Shown one piece after another: positions 8,107-17,345 of a DNA stretch of 64,000 bases. The position numbers and the translations under genes were made by a program. Under the pieces are notes generated by a model. It was not told the DNA's origin. It did no database searches and saw only the letters and a program-made list of their open reading frames with translations. Numbering within the stretch: position 1 is the stretch's first letter; each line of letters starts with the position of its first letter. The DNA comes from G020354025 sp964621455. Its GTDB lineage: Bacteria > Fidelibacterota > Marinisomatia > SCGC-AAA003-L08 > TS1B11. Where the stretch lies: the NCBI GenBank assembly GCA_964621455.1, contig CAZULW010000001.1, positions 75,028 through 139,027 on the forward strand, read 5' to 3'.

Positions 8107-9390
8107 CTATCGAGAAAGCTTCATTTTGAGTTCCGTGTCATACTTGGTATAGTGAATATAATCGCCATACATCCACACCAACTCCAGGCCACCTTGCTTA
8201 TAACCGCGGGGGACAACGGGACGAACGTTGTTTTTCGGCGATCCAGCGGTGACCGGCTCTGAGGTCCAGGTCACGCCGCCGTCGGTTGTCGTCCACTTCT
8301 CAATCTCGAAAATGCCCTGAACCAGCCGCGAAAGGTATACAATTGATGGATTAACATGATCGAGTATGATGCCGCCGGAGTAATGGGGTTCCCGCTCCCG
8401 GTCCCCTTCCGGCGTCTGGGGAAACCACCCCCCGGTGGCGGCGATTTCGCCGTCCAGCCACCGCTCCCCCGTCCAGCGGGCGTAGCGGTAGCGGTGATCG
8501 GTCTCCTGCGGCAGGGCTGTGTAGACGATCACCGGGCGGCCCCCGCTGTCCAGGGCGATATCCCATATCCAGGCCCGGCCTTCAGGCCCCAGACCATCAT
8601 AAACCAGGTGGGCTTCCGCCGGGTCGAAAGGCAGGTCGGCCATGCTCTTGATGAGGGTGCCGTCGGCCCGATAGAAGTGACCAGCCTCGTAATAGGCGTA
8701 ATAGATACTGTTGGCCAGCTCGTTCCGCGGGTGGCCGTCGGTGAAGGCGAAATGAATCCGCTTATCCCCGTCGGTGACAAATTTGATGTAGGGCCTGCGC
8801 CCGCGCCCCTTGACGAGGGTCCGAGCCGCTGACCATGTCTTGCCGTCGTCATCGCTCGTCGAAAAACTGGGCTTATAGTCACCACCCCGCCAGAAGAGGT
8901 AGATGCGGTTCCCCTCCCCGGGCAGGAGCATGGGATTGGGATAGGTATAACCGCGGCTTCCCTCCGTGTTCACGCCCAGCTCCAGCTCCTCCGTCCAGGA
9001 TGAGATATCGCCGGGACGGTCCGTGATCCGGTAATACATGGGCTTGCCGCTGTGACGCGAGTAAAACACCTTCAGGCGGTCATCGGGCAGGACCAGCAGG
9101 GCGGGATTGGCATGGTCGTCCACCTGGAGCGCCGGATGAAGGGTGGCAGTAGTCAGCTCCTGCGTGCGGTGATCATAAGCCCCAATCCGTATGTCCCCGG
9201 CGCCGTTGACCCAGCCAATATAGGTGCGGCCCTGGGAAACCACCGCCCGGGGATCGGCGAACCAGCACCAGGCCCCCTGGTCGGCGATGGTCTGGTAGGC
9301 GTCTCCGCGGGGCACAAACCAAGTAGCGCAGCCAGCCAGTAAAAGCCCCGCCACCAGGGGCAGCCATCCCTTCATCAGGACCCGGATCAT
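8107..9390 (-). CDS. BNR_4-type beta-propeller lipoprotein (candidate polysaccharide lyase or binding protein)
   Basis: 427 residues from the ATG at 9390, which overlaps the ispG stop as ATGA. The N-terminus has a lipoprotein signal with lipobox LLAGC at ~residues 17-21. The mature part is a BNR-type propeller: a GAWCWFADPRAV opening, several Asp-box-like elements (STSDDDGKTW, TTDGGVTW) and repeated YIGW/YLFW strands. BNR_4 proteins include seven-bladed ulvan-lyase-like folds; catalysis cannot be read from sequence alone. Pairing with a rhamnosidase suggests work on a rhamnose-rich polysaccharide outside the cytoplasmic membrane. Confidence 0.75.
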   Translation of the reverse strand: MIRVLMKGWLPLVAGLLLAGCATWFVPRGDAYQTIADQGAWCWFADPRAVVSQGRTYIGWVNGAGDIRIGAYDHRTQELTTATLHPALQVDDHANPALLVLPDDRLKVFYSRHSGKPMYYRITDRPGDISSWTEELELGVNTEGSRGYTYPNPMLLPGEGNRIYLFWRGGDYKPSFSTSDDDGKTWSAARTLVKGRGRRPYIKFVTDGDKRIHFAFTDGHPRNELANSIYYAYYEAGHFYRADGTLIKSMADLPFDPAEAHLVYDGLGPEGRAWIWDIALDSGGRPVIVYTALPQETDHRYRYARWTGERWLDGEIAATGGWFPQTPEGDREREPHYSGGIILDHVNPSIVYLSRLVQGIFEIEKWTTTDGGVTWTSEPVTAGSPKNNVRPVVPRGYKQGGLELVWMYGDYIHYTKYDTELKMKLSR

Positions 9391-10463
9391 GCCTTGTATG
9401 TCTCCTCGAAAATTTCGATCTCCTCCATGAGCCGATCCACCGCCTTCGCTTCGGACACCTTCCCGACCTTTTTCCCGCCGCGGTACAGCAGCCCGCCGCC
9501 CTTGCCGAAAGCGATTCCGAGATCGGCACCGGCGGCCTCGCCGGGACCGTTCACCGCGCACCCCATGAGGGCCACGGTGAGCGTTTTACTTACCCCCTCC
9601 AGGCGCTTTTCCACCTCGCCCGCGATCCTGATCAGGTCCACCTCCAGGCGGCCGCAGGTGGGGCAGGCCACGATAGTTACCCCCCGGCTGGCCAGGCCCA
9701 GGGACCTGAGGATCTCAAAACCGACCTTCACCTCCTGCACGGGGTCATCCGTGAGGGAGACGCGGATAGTGTCGCCAATGCCTTCGGCCAGGAGGGTACC
9801 GATACCTGCCGCGGACTTGATGGTGCCGGTCCGGGTGGGCCCTGCCTCGGTTACGCCCAGGTGGAGGGGATAATCATACTCGCGGGAAAAGAGGCGATTG
9901 GCGGCGATCATCAGGGGCACATCGCTGGCCTTAAGGGAAACCACGATATCCTCGAAGCCGTGTTCCCGGCAGACGGCGATGTGCTTCTCGGCGCTCTCCA
10001 CCATGGCCTGTGGGGTAGGATAGCCGTATTTCTCGATGAGGTCCTTCTCCAAACTCCCGGCGTTCACGCCAATGCGGATGGGCAGCCCGGCGCCCTGCAC
10101 CTTACGGATGACTTCCGCGACCCGCTCCCGGGACCCGATATTGCCGGGGTTGATGCGGATTTTGTCCGCCCCGGCATCCACCGCGGCCAGCGCCATGCGA
10201 TAGTTGAAGTGGATGTCCGCCACCAGCGGCAGCTTGGTATGCTTGCGAATCTCGGCAAAACCCTTCGCGGCGGCCTCGTCGGGCACGGTAAGGCGCACGA
10301 TCTGGCAGCCCGCCGCCGCCAGGCGCTCGATCTCTTTCATGGTGGCGGCAACGTCGCCGGTCCTGGTGGTGGTCATGGACTGCACCGGAATGGGTGCACC
10401 GCCCCCGATAGCGAGACCCCGTACCGAGACCTGGCGCGTATGACGGCGGCTTATATACTTCAT
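9387..10463 (-). CDS. ispG: 4-hydroxy-3-methylbut-2-enyl diphosphate synthase (GcpE)
   Basis: 358 residues, the compact bacterial form. The enzyme reduces MEcPP to HMBPP in the MEP isoprenoid pathway using a [4Fe-4S] cluster. Start: ATG at 10463 with GGAG nearby; longer readings run into the structured spacer. Visible features: VQSMTTTRTGD near the N-terminus, the TIM barrel, and cluster Cys residues in ACPTCGR and MGCAVNGPGE. It supplies the isoprenoid pathway that would also feed the GGGP synthase encoded at 19174-19932. Confidence 0.95.
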   Translation of the reverse strand: MKYISRRHTRQVSVRGLAIGGGAPIPVQSMTTTRTGDVAATMKEIERLAAAGCQIVRLTVPDEAAAKGFAEIRKHTKLPLVADIHFNYRMALAAVDAGADKIRINPGNIGSRERVAEVIRKVQGAGLPIRIGVNAGSLEKDLIEKYGYPTPQAMVESAEKHIAVCREHGFEDIVVSLKASDVPLMIAANRLFSREYDYPLHLGVTEAGPTRTGTIKSAAGIGTLLAEGIGDTIRVSLTDDPVQEVKVGFEILRSLGLASRGVTIVACPTCGRLEVDLIRIAGEVEKRLEGVSKTLTVALMGCAVNGPGEAAGADLGIAFGKGGGLLYRGGKKVGKVSEAKAVDRLMEEIEIFEETYKA

Positions 10464-10606
10464 CTCACTGGCTCCAAGTAGGGGGAAGTTACACCTGAGC
10501 ATCGACTGCGCCAAATGAGCGATGTGGTAAACCACAACGCTCAGTCGAATAAACTGCCCTGAAGGGCACTGCACAATTTCGACAGGCGGCTTAAGCCGTC
10601 TTTTTT
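10464..10606 (+). ncRNA. Hairpin-rich spacer; candidate plus-strand small RNA ending in a T-tract
   Basis: The miaA-ispG spacer holds three inverted repeats. The first pairs CGACTG (10503-10508) with CAGTCG (10543-10548), enclosing GAGCG/CGCTC and TGTGGT/ACCACA. The second is TGCCCT-GA-AGGGCA (10555-10568). The third is CGGCTTAAGCCG (10587-10598), followed within two bases by six T on the plus strand, i.e. intrinsic-terminator geometry for a plus-strand transcript. A TATACT -10-like hexamer lies at 10454-10459, but the -35 is poor. Both flanking genes are on the minus strand, so this could instead be a REP-like insertion. Confidence 0.3.
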
Positions 10607-10637
10607 GATTCAGCGAATTCATTTATGGATTCGCTAG

Positions 10638-11549
10638 TCAATCCGGCGCAACCCACCGCACCGGTTCCCGGCGGAACCAGGTGATCTGCCGCCGGGCGAA
10701 GTTGCGCGTCCGCTGCTGGATGATGGGAACGGCTTCATCCAGGGTAAGTTCACCCTTCACGACCTGCACCAGTTGGCGATAGCCTACCCCTTGCATGGGA
10801 TGGGCCTCGGGAGAGACGCCCGCCGCCAGCAGCCCCCGCACCTCCTCAAGCCAGCCCCGGTCCAGCATCTCCAGCACCCGCCGGTTGATCCGGCTGTAAA
10901 GCTCATCTCTGGGCCGCTCCAGGCCAACGAGCTCGAAAGTCACTTCACCTGCGCCCTCTACGGTGACGGCGGGGGTCTCCGTATACCCTCCCTCCCCCCT
11001 GCGCCAGGCCTGCACCCGGCTGGGGGGCTGGCCGGTGGCCTCCAGGATCTCCAGAGCCCGGGCCAGGCGCGGGACGTTGTGTGGGTGGAAGGTGGCGGCG
11101 TAGTCGGGGTCAATTTCGGCAAAGGCGGTGTATACCGCTTCGGCTCCCTCATCCTCAATACGAGCGCGAATTTTCTGCCGCAGCTGGAAGTCCGAATCGC
11201 CCAGGGAGGCCAGCCCCAGCCGGATGGCCCGCACGTACAGGCCCGTCCCCCCGCACAGGACGGGCACTTTACCACGGGCGGTGATGTCCGCGATTTGCTC
11301 GTAGACCAACTGGACGTACCGTCCAGCGGTGATTTTCTCACCCGAGTCCAGGATATTGATCAGATGATGGGGCACCCGCGCCTGCTCTTCGGGCGTGGGC
11401 TGGCCGGTGCCAATGACAAAGCCCCGGTAGACCTGCCGCGAGTCCACCGAGATGATCTCCCCGCCCAGCTCCCGGGCACGTTCGATGGCATAAGCCGTCT
11501 TGCCCGAAGTGGTGGGGCCGACGATGGTGAGGATGGGTTGGGTATCCAT
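10638..11549 (-). CDS. miaA: tRNA dimethylallyltransferase
   Basis: 303 residues from ATG 11549; a GTG nine codons upstream is possible but is not preceded by a ribosome site. MiaA transfers the dimethylallyl group to A37 of tRNAs reading UNN codons. Motifs: P-loop GPTTSGKT at the N-terminus, DSRQVYRG (catalytic Asp, substrate loop), CGGTGLY (~residues 93-99) and the C-terminal QRTRNFARRQITWFRR segment. MutL lies further upstream on the same strand, the common miaA-mutL neighbourhood, but here a TonB receptor separates them. Confidence 0.95.
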   Translation of the reverse strand: MDTQPILTIVGPTTSGKTAYAIERARELGGEIISVDSRQVYRGFVIGTGQPTPEEQARVPHHLINILDSGEKITAGRYVQLVYEQIADITARGKVPVLCGGTGLYVRAIRLGLASLGDSDFQLRQKIRARIEDEGAEAVYTAFAEIDPDYAATFHPHNVPRLARALEILEATGQPPSRVQAWRRGEGGYTETPAVTVEGAGEVTFELVGLERPRDELYSRINRRVLEMLDRGWLEEVRGLLAAGVSPEAHPMQGVGYRQLVQVVKGELTLDEAVPIIQQRTRNFARRQITWFRREPVRWVAPD

Positions 11550-11565
11550 AGCTATGGTGAAGCGA

Positions 11566-11665
11566 GCGCAACACACTTCGACAGGCTCAGTGTGACAATT
11601 GATCTTTTTTCCGTCATCCTGAGCGTTCGCCTGAGCTCACGCCGAAGGCTTGACGAAGGATGACA
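11566..11665. repeat. REP-like palindromic sequence pair
   Basis: The spacer between the TonB receptor gene and miaA contains CTTCGACAGGCTCAGTGTGACA and GTCATCCTGAGC...GACGAAGGATGAC, two palindromic units of a type widely scattered between genes in bacterial genomes. GTCATCCT and AGGATGAC pair to form a hairpin of ~45 bases (~11611-11664). No T-tract follows on the minus strand, so termination is not assured. Confidence 0.6.
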
Positions 11666-11671
11666 TGCTCT

Positions 11672-14131
11672 CTAGAACTCCAGCGTCACGCCCCCTATCG
11701 GAAAAGTCTTATACTGCAATACCATCTCCTTAGTGCCATCTTCGTAGTATTGCCAGTCCCAGGGATTGTCCCGGTTGAAAACGTTCATGATATCCCAGAA
11801 GGCCACCAGGTTCATCTTCTTGAAATAGAACCGCTGGAGCAGCATGATATCAAAGCGGAAATAGTGACCGAAACGCTCTGTATTCCATTCCTGACCCCAA
11901 TAAGTATACCACCGGCGCACATTGTGATTGTAGACCATCGGCGTGTAGGGCCTGCCGCCGACGTAGCGGGCGCGAAAACTCATCTCGAACTCATCGGCGG
12001 GCATGATTGGAATCCACGAGAACGCCTTGGCCCAGAAGGTTTCCTTGAAGCGGCGGTACCAGTCGTAGTCCATGTACCTGATCTTGTAGCCGCCGATAAG
12101 GCTCATCATATCGCCGAAGTCAAAATCCCAGGGATAGGTCCTATCCTTTCCCGGATAGCGGGGATCAAACCCCTCGGCCACGGACTTGGAATAGCTGAAT
12201 GTACCATACCAGTGGTTGGTAAACTTCTTCTGGAGAAACAGCTCGATGCCATAGGAATACCCCGCCCCGTCATTGACCCAGTCATTTGACTCGTCGCTGC
12301 TATCAGGGGTAGTCGAGGAAAGTGGAATCACCATATCGCCGTAGGACTTGCCATAGATTTCCAGGGTGGCACGTATGTCTTCCCGCAGCAGATATTCCAG
12401 CCCCAGCACACCCTGATCGGCATAAAAATTCTTAAGGGAATCAGCCTTTATCCCTCCGGAATAGAGCTGGTCATAGTAGGGCGACTGATAGTGCCGGCCT
12501 GCGCTGGCATTTATCTTCAGCTTATCGGTCAGGCTGTATGACATACTCAGCCGGGGCGAAAAGTTGGCGGCCCCGGTAAACCCCATGTGCTCGATCCTGC
12601 CACCCAGGGCCAGTGCCAGGCGGGCCTGTGGCTGCCAGCGAACCTGTCCATACAGGCCGGTCTTCAGAAAACCGATTCGGGACGCCCGCCTCCAGGGATC
12701 CCCGTCGTCCAGCGTATCCAGGGGCACCACCACGGCCCCGTGATTGTTTAATATGTTGTCCTTAAAGTATTCCCACAACACCGTGTCAGGCGTGGCCTGG
12801 GAGTCGGCGGCATAGCCATAAAAGATAAGGGGTTCACCGGCGTAGCGGTCGTGGTAGTCAAGCGCCACATGCTTCAGATTAAGGCCGCTGTTCAGCTCCA
12901 ACCTTGGGCTGAGTTTATAGGACCAGTCACCTTTCAGCGTGGTTTCGATCTCAATATCGTCCTTGTTGAAATAATTATCGTCCTCGTCATTTTCGAGAAT
13001 TTTGTACACATCGATATCAAAGCGAGTCCTGCTTTGACTGAGGGAGGTGATAAGATAACCGTTCTGCGAGAAAAGGTCCTTATAGGTCAATCCCAGGGTG
13101 TACTGGTTGCTGCCATAGTTCACATTTTCTGCGCCTCTGGTTTGCGGCGTACCTTCACCTTCGATAACGATAGCATCGATCCCTCCCAGGAAGTTGAACA
13201 TGAGCTTGCGTCGGTGGTCCAGATCGTAGGCCGCCTTCGCCTGGGCAGTCCAGTACTGGGGGACCGCCGTGAGACCCGTCTGGCGTATCACCAGATCCAG
13301 GAAGGACCGGCTCAAGGAAGCCAGGTAGGAGCCCCTTTGCGTTAGAGGCCCTTCCACGAGAAGACCGATCCCGGCCATGCTCAAATCGAATTCCGCCAGG
13401 TGCCGGTTGCGGCGGCCTTCCCTCAAAGTCACGTCCATGACCGAGGAGAGCTTATCCCCGTAGCGGGCGGAGAAGGCGCCGGCATAAAAGTCAATGCGGT
13501 CGATGAAGGCCGTATTCACCATGGTCACCGGTCCTCCGCCTAGCCCCTGATTGGAATAATGATTGGGATAGGGTATTTCCAGGTGATCCATGATGAACAG
13601 GTTTTCGCCGGGGTGCCCCCCTCGGATTATGATTTCATTCGACTGATCCGCATCCGAAGCCACTGATGGAAGCGCCTGCATCATCCGGAAAATATCGTAG
13701 GCCCCCACTGGATCAGAACGTATTTCTTCGATGTCGATGGTTCGCGTGCTCACCACGGCATCCTTCGCCCGCTCGAAGAAGCCCGCCGTTACCGTGAGGC
13801 CTTCTACCTCTAATACGGTCGGCTCCAGGGCCATGTTGATGACGGTTTCCCGCTGTGGCACTACGTGGACGTTAGCCCGCGCCTGGGCCTTGTAGCCCAT
13901 CATCATTACCCGGACGGTGTAGCTGCCGACGGGGATATTGACAATCCTGAATCTGCCTTCCGCGTTGGCGGCGGCTCCCAGATCGGTCCCCTCCAGCATG
14001 ACATTGGCGCCCACCAGGGGTTGATGAGTATCGAGGTCGGTAATCCGCCCGGTCAGTGCGCCCACACTCTGGGCCCCCAAGGTCGAAAGTAAAAGGGCTG
14101 CACCGCTAAATACGTAAGCGACAGTTTTCAT
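11672..14131 (-). CDS. TonB-dependent outer-membrane receptor with carboxypeptidase-regulatory-like N-terminal domain
   Basis: 819 residues from ATG 14131, preceded by GGGAG. Signal peptide (~1-25), then a CarboxypepD_reg-like beta-sandwich (GRITDLDTHQPLVGANVMLEGT...), a plug domain (PSVASDADQSNEIIIRGG..., ~150-210), and a large barrel rich in alternating aromatic strands ending in GGVTLEF, a typical outer-membrane Phe terminus. It resembles the receptors of the Bacteroidota/FCB lineage that import large ligands with TonB-ExbBD energy. No SusD partner or substrate gene is adjacent, so the ligand is unknown. Confidence 0.9.
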   Translation of the reverse strand: MKTVAYVFSGAALLLSTLGAQSVGALTGRITDLDTHQPLVGANVMLEGTDLGAAANAEGRFRIVNIPVGSYTVRVMMMGYKAQARANVHVVPQRETVINMALEPTVLEVEGLTVTAGFFERAKDAVVSTRTIDIEEIRSDPVGAYDIFRMMQALPSVASDADQSNEIIIRGGHPGENLFIMDHLEIPYPNHYSNQGLGGGPVTMVNTAFIDRIDFYAGAFSARYGDKLSSVMDVTLREGRRNRHLAEFDLSMAGIGLLVEGPLTQRGSYLASLSRSFLDLVIRQTGLTAVPQYWTAQAKAAYDLDHRRKLMFNFLGGIDAIVIEGEGTPQTRGAENVNYGSNQYTLGLTYKDLFSQNGYLITSLSQSRTRFDIDVYKILENDEDDNYFNKDDIEIETTLKGDWSYKLSPRLELNSGLNLKHVALDYHDRYAGEPLIFYGYAADSQATPDTVLWEYFKDNILNNHGAVVVPLDTLDDGDPWRRASRIGFLKTGLYGQVRWQPQARLALALGGRIEHMGFTGAANFSPRLSMSYSLTDKLKINASAGRHYQSPYYDQLYSGGIKADSLKNFYADQGVLGLEYLLREDIRATLEIYGKSYGDMVIPLSSTTPDSSDESNDWVNDGAGYSYGIELFLQKKFTNHWYGTFSYSKSVAEGFDPRYPGKDRTYPWDFDFGDMMSLIGGYKIRYMDYDWYRRFKETFWAKAFSWIPIMPADEFEMSFRARYVGGRPYTPMVYNHNVRRWYTYWGQEWNTERFGHYFRFDIMLLQRFYFKKMNLVAFWDIMNVFNRDNPWDWQYYEDGTKEMVLQYKTFPIGGVTLEF

Positions 14132-14265
14132 GCGAGTCTCCCTGCTGGCTGGCTGCTGCGACTCTGCCATAACGTACCAGCCATTGGATTCTGCCGCGGG
14201 CGGAAAGGTTGCCAGGAAGAAGTTACAGTTATGATAAGGATCACGTTCGGGTTCGTTTGAGCTTC

Positions 14266-16062
14266 TCAGATCCGCTCGAAGCGCTTGTCCAGCTCCTGCA
14301 GGGAGAGGTGCACCACGATAGGCCGGCCGTGCGGGCAGTAGTAGGGATTCTCCGTAGCGAAGAGGCGGTCCACCAGGCTTATCATCTCTTCGAGGGTGAG
14401 GGGGTCCCCGGCCTTGATGGCCGCCTGGCAGGCGTAGGTAGCCGCCAGCTGGTCGAAAAATTCGGCGCCGGTCTGGCCCTCCCCATGATGGTCCAGGATG
14501 TCCCGGATAATCTCCCGCTCCCGGCCCCAGACCACTTCGCCGGGCACGCCGTCCACCACCACCGTATTCTTACCGAATTCCCGGATACGGAACCCCAGCC
14601 GTTCCAGGTTGGGGATGAGGTCCACCAGCCGGGCGAACTCGTCGGGGGCGAACTCGAGGGCCTGGGGGAACAGCACCGTCTGGGACGGCAGTCTGCCAGC
14701 TGGCGGGCCGTCGAAAGCCTTCCGCGCCTCCTCGAACAGCACCCGCTCGTGGGCCACGTGCTGATCGATAACCACCACCCCCGAGACCACCTGGCTTAAG
14801 ATATACTTGTTGTGCACCTGCCAGATGGATTCGGGGTTGTAGGACCGCTCGGTTCGCAGCCGCGCCGCTTCATCCATAGGCGGCGTGAGACCAGCCCCTG
14901 GGGCCGCCCTTTCTATTTGAGTCTCGGCATTATCGCTGCCTGGCGCCTGGGCCGGCCTGGGGGCGGCTTCAAAGAGGCCAGCTGCCGGTGACCGATGCTG
15001 AAGACCCGCAGAGCCGGGCATTGGGAAGGTCCGGGGGTGATCCCCTTCAACCGGCGGGGCAAATTCAGGCATCATGCCGGGAATATCCCGGACGGCTTCG
15101 GTAACCGCCGTCTTAACGACGTGGTATACCCGCCACTCGTCCCTGAAGCGCACCTCGGTCTTGGCCGGATGCACGTTCACATCCACCATCTCCACCGGCA
15201 TGGTGATATTCAGGACGAAGAAGGGATACTCCCCCCGGCTTATGAGGGAACGATAGGCGGAATAGACAGCGCTGTTGAGCAGGCGGTCCTGCACGGCCCG
15301 GCGGTTAAGAAAGATGTACTGCTCTCCGGGGCGGCCGCGCACCAGGTTCAGGTTCCCCACGTAGCCTTCCACCTTAAAAGGGGGCTTTTCGAGGACCACT
15401 CCTTTCAGGGACTGCTGGTAGAAGCGATCGAAGACGGCTCCAATGCGCTGCCTGAGGTCCGCCGGCGGCAGGCGGTATACCTCGCGGCCACCGCTGGTGA
15501 GGCTGAAAGCGACCTCGGGATAGCACAGGGCGAACCGGCGTACCACCTCAACGATATGCTGGTTCTCAGTAGCAGGCCGCTTGAGGAATTTCCTGCGGGC
15601 CGGTGTATTGTAGAACAGGTTCTTCACCTGGATGGTGGTGCCCCCCACCGCCGGGGCCGGTTTCACACCCTTTCCCTTGCCCCCTTCCATCGTGATCTCG
15701 CTGCCTTCGTGGAGATCCGTGGAGGTCCGCGCCCGGACCAGGGCCACAGACCCGATGCAAGGAAGGGCCTCACCCCGGAAGCCCAGGGTTGCAATGCGCG
15801 CCAGATCGTCCGTGGACTCGATCTTACTGGTGGCGTGGCGCTCGAAAGCCAGGGCCAGGTCCTCACGATCCATGCCACTGCCGTTGTCGGTGACCTGGAT
15901 GAGGCTATGCCCTCCCTGCTGGACAACAACGGCGATGTCGGTGGCGCCGGCGTCGACGGCGTTCTCGATGAGCTCCTTGACCACCGAAGCCGGCCGCTCC
16001 ACCACCTCACCGGCGGCGATCTGGTCGGCCAGGGCGGCGGACATGCGCTTGATCTTACCCAT
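14266..16062 (-). CDS. mutL: DNA mismatch repair protein MutL (nicking type)
   Basis: 598 residues. GHKL ATPase motifs are at the N-terminus: ELIENAVDAGA, DNGSGM and ATSKI...TLGFRGEAL. After a Pro/Ala-rich linker (~330-400) comes the dimerisation/endonuclease domain with DQHVAHERVLFEEA, matching DQHAx2Ex4E except Ala to Val, then ACQAAIKAGD and CPHGRP. These place it with endonuclease-active MutL proteins of bacteria lacking MutH. It nicks the new strand after MutS recognises a mismatch. It starts 26 bases after the ftcD stop, so co-transcription with the upstream genes is plausible. Confidence 0.95.
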   Translation of the reverse strand: MGKIKRMSAALADQIAAGEVVERPASVVKELIENAVDAGATDIAVVVQQGGHSLIQVTDNGSGMDREDLALAFERHATSKIESTDDLARIATLGFRGEALPCIGSVALVRARTSTDLHEGSEITMEGGKGKGVKPAPAVGGTTIQVKNLFYNTPARRKFLKRPATENQHIVEVVRRFALCYPEVAFSLTSGGREVYRLPPADLRQRIGAVFDRFYQQSLKGVVLEKPPFKVEGYVGNLNLVRGRPGEQYIFLNRRAVQDRLLNSAVYSAYRSLISRGEYPFFVLNITMPVEMVDVNVHPAKTEVRFRDEWRVYHVVKTAVTEAVRDIPGMMPEFAPPVEGDHPRTFPMPGSAGLQHRSPAAGLFEAAPRPAQAPGSDNAETQIERAAPGAGLTPPMDEAARLRTERSYNPESIWQVHNKYILSQVVSGVVVIDQHVAHERVLFEEARKAFDGPPAGRLPSQTVLFPQALEFAPDEFARLVDLIPNLERLGFRIREFGKNTVVVDGVPGEVVWGREREIIRDILDHHGEGQTGAEFFDQLAATYACQAAIKAGDPLTLEEMISLVDRLFATENPYYCPHGRPIVVHLSLQELDKRFERI

Positions 16063-16088
16063 ACCCGGACTCCGCCCGAGGCCCCATT

Positions 16089-17345
16089 TCAGGACGGATC
16101 ACTTTTCACTTCCTCCAGGTGAGCGGGTGCCGTCTGGCAAATCATCAGCCGATCCGCCCATTCCGCCCAGCAGCCGCCTTCCTGACGCAGCCGGTATTCA
16201 ATAATGCGCTCTTCGGGCTCGAAGGGCCTGTCCGTTGATAGTCCCATAGAACTGACCGCTGCTTTCACCAGCTCCTCCGCCGGGTGGCTCGCCGTGCCGG
16301 GCCTCCCCGAGCCGTCTACGGCCAGGGCTATGGCCTCCCCGGGGCCGGGAGCCTCGGCGGAGCCGGAACGGCGAGTCCGGCCAGGGCCGAGGCCTGATAA
16401 GGAACGACCCTCTTTCTCCAGATAGTATCGCCCGGCCATGAGCATGGCTTCCAGGGGGATCATCCCCACCAGCTCGCTGCCGGTCACCTCCAGGCCCCGC
16501 TGGTGGGCCTGGCGACTTACCTCCTCAAAGGCCACGTGGGGCGGCGTCACCCGGAAATCCTCCAGATTTAAGCTGACCTGGGCGCAGCCGTACCCGGGCA
16601 TGAACCAGCCCATGGCCCGGCAGGCCTTGAGGGTTCCCGGCTGGCGCACCGCCCGGCCGCTGCTATCCCGAACGATTTGGCCGCCAGCCCCGCCATCGGC
16701 GGGGTCAGCGTCACGCTTGACCCGCCCCTTCTCACGGACAGCCAGGGCGATCTCGCTGGCCAGGGCTTGGTCGGTGGTGTTCAGGCTCACGTTAAAGGCG
16801 ATGAGGATGTCGCGGGCCCCGACGGCGGTGACCCCAATACGCGGCTGGAACACGACCGGGCCGAAATCGGGTGTCCCCTCCGGGGCGGCCAGCTTTTCCG
16901 GCAAACCCTCGTATTCCCCACGCCGGATGTCAGCCAGGCTGCGGCGACCGGGGTGCGCGGCGGCGCCATAAAGATAGACCGGAATCGCCAGCTCCCCGCC
17001 GACCCGCTCCCCCACCCTCCGGGCCAGCCGGACACACCCTTCCAGGGAAATCCCCGCGAGGGGCACAAAGGGGCAGACATCGGCGGCACCCAGGCGGGGA
17101 TGCGTGCCGTGGTGGCGGCGCATATCAATCAACTCGGCCGCCCGGGAGATGGCCTGAAAAGCAGCCTCACATACTGGCTCCGGCTCCCCCACGAAAGTAA
17201 CGACCGTGCGGTTGGCATCGGCACTGGAATCCACGTGCAGCAGCCGTACCCCGTCAAGGCGGGAAACGGTCTCCGAAAGGTCCTGGATCACCCGCTGATC
17301 CCGCCCTTCGGAGAAGTTGGGTACGCACTCGACCAGCTGCATCAT
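16089..17345 (-). CDS. ftcD: Glutamate formimidoyltransferase with C-terminal extension
   Basis: 418 residues. It begins with VECVPNFSEGRD, the formiminotransferase N-terminal signature, and retains HHGTHPRLGAADVCPFVP and the RIGVTAVGARD segment. The family transfers formimino from formiminoglutamate to tetrahydrofolate in histidine breakdown. The cyclodeaminase domain is missing; instead ~110 residues follow, ending in a helical RPFEPEERIIEYRL segment. A Gly/Pro/Arg-rich insert (~residues 320-340), encoded by a palindromic element at 16333-16388, separates the parts. The ATG overlaps the stop of the small membrane protein gene upstream (ATGA). No other histidine-catabolic gene is nearby. Confidence 0.9.
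   Translation of the reverse strand: MMQLVECVPNFSEGRDQRVIQDLSETVSRLDGVRLLHVDSSADANRTVVTFVGEPEPVCEAAFQAISRAAELIDMRRHHGTHPRLGAADVCPFVPLAGISLEGCVRLARRVGERVGGELAIPVYLYGAAAHPGRRSLADIRRGEYEGLPEKLAAPEGTPDFGPVVFQPRIGVTAVGARDILIAFNVSLNTTDQALASEIALAVREKGRVKRDADPADGGAGGQIVRDSSGRAVRQPGTLKACRAMGWFMPGYGCAQVSLNLEDFRVTPPHVAFEEVSRQAHQRGLEVTGSELVGMIPLEAMLMAGRYYLEKEGRSLSGLGPGRTRRSGSAEAPGPGEAIALAVDGSGRPGTASHPAEELVKAAVSSMGLSTDRPFEPEERIIEYRLRQEGGCWAEWADRLMICQTAPAHLEEVKSDPS
16333..16388. repeat. GC-rich palindromic element inside ftcD, in frame
   Basis: The segments GCCTCCCCGGGGCCGG (16333-16348), CCGGAACGGC (16363-16372) and GGCCAGGGCC (16379-16388) recur in the same order, more compactly, at 31053-31081 inside a glycosyltransferase gene. 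In both places the encoded protein is a Gly/Pro/Arg-rich insert (LGPGR...) that looks like an addition to the family core. Confidence 0.5.

Noticed and set aside
14995..16122. 375-codon plus-strand frame opposite mutL
   Set aside because: Fully antisense to a confident mutL, of antisense-like composition and without motifs.
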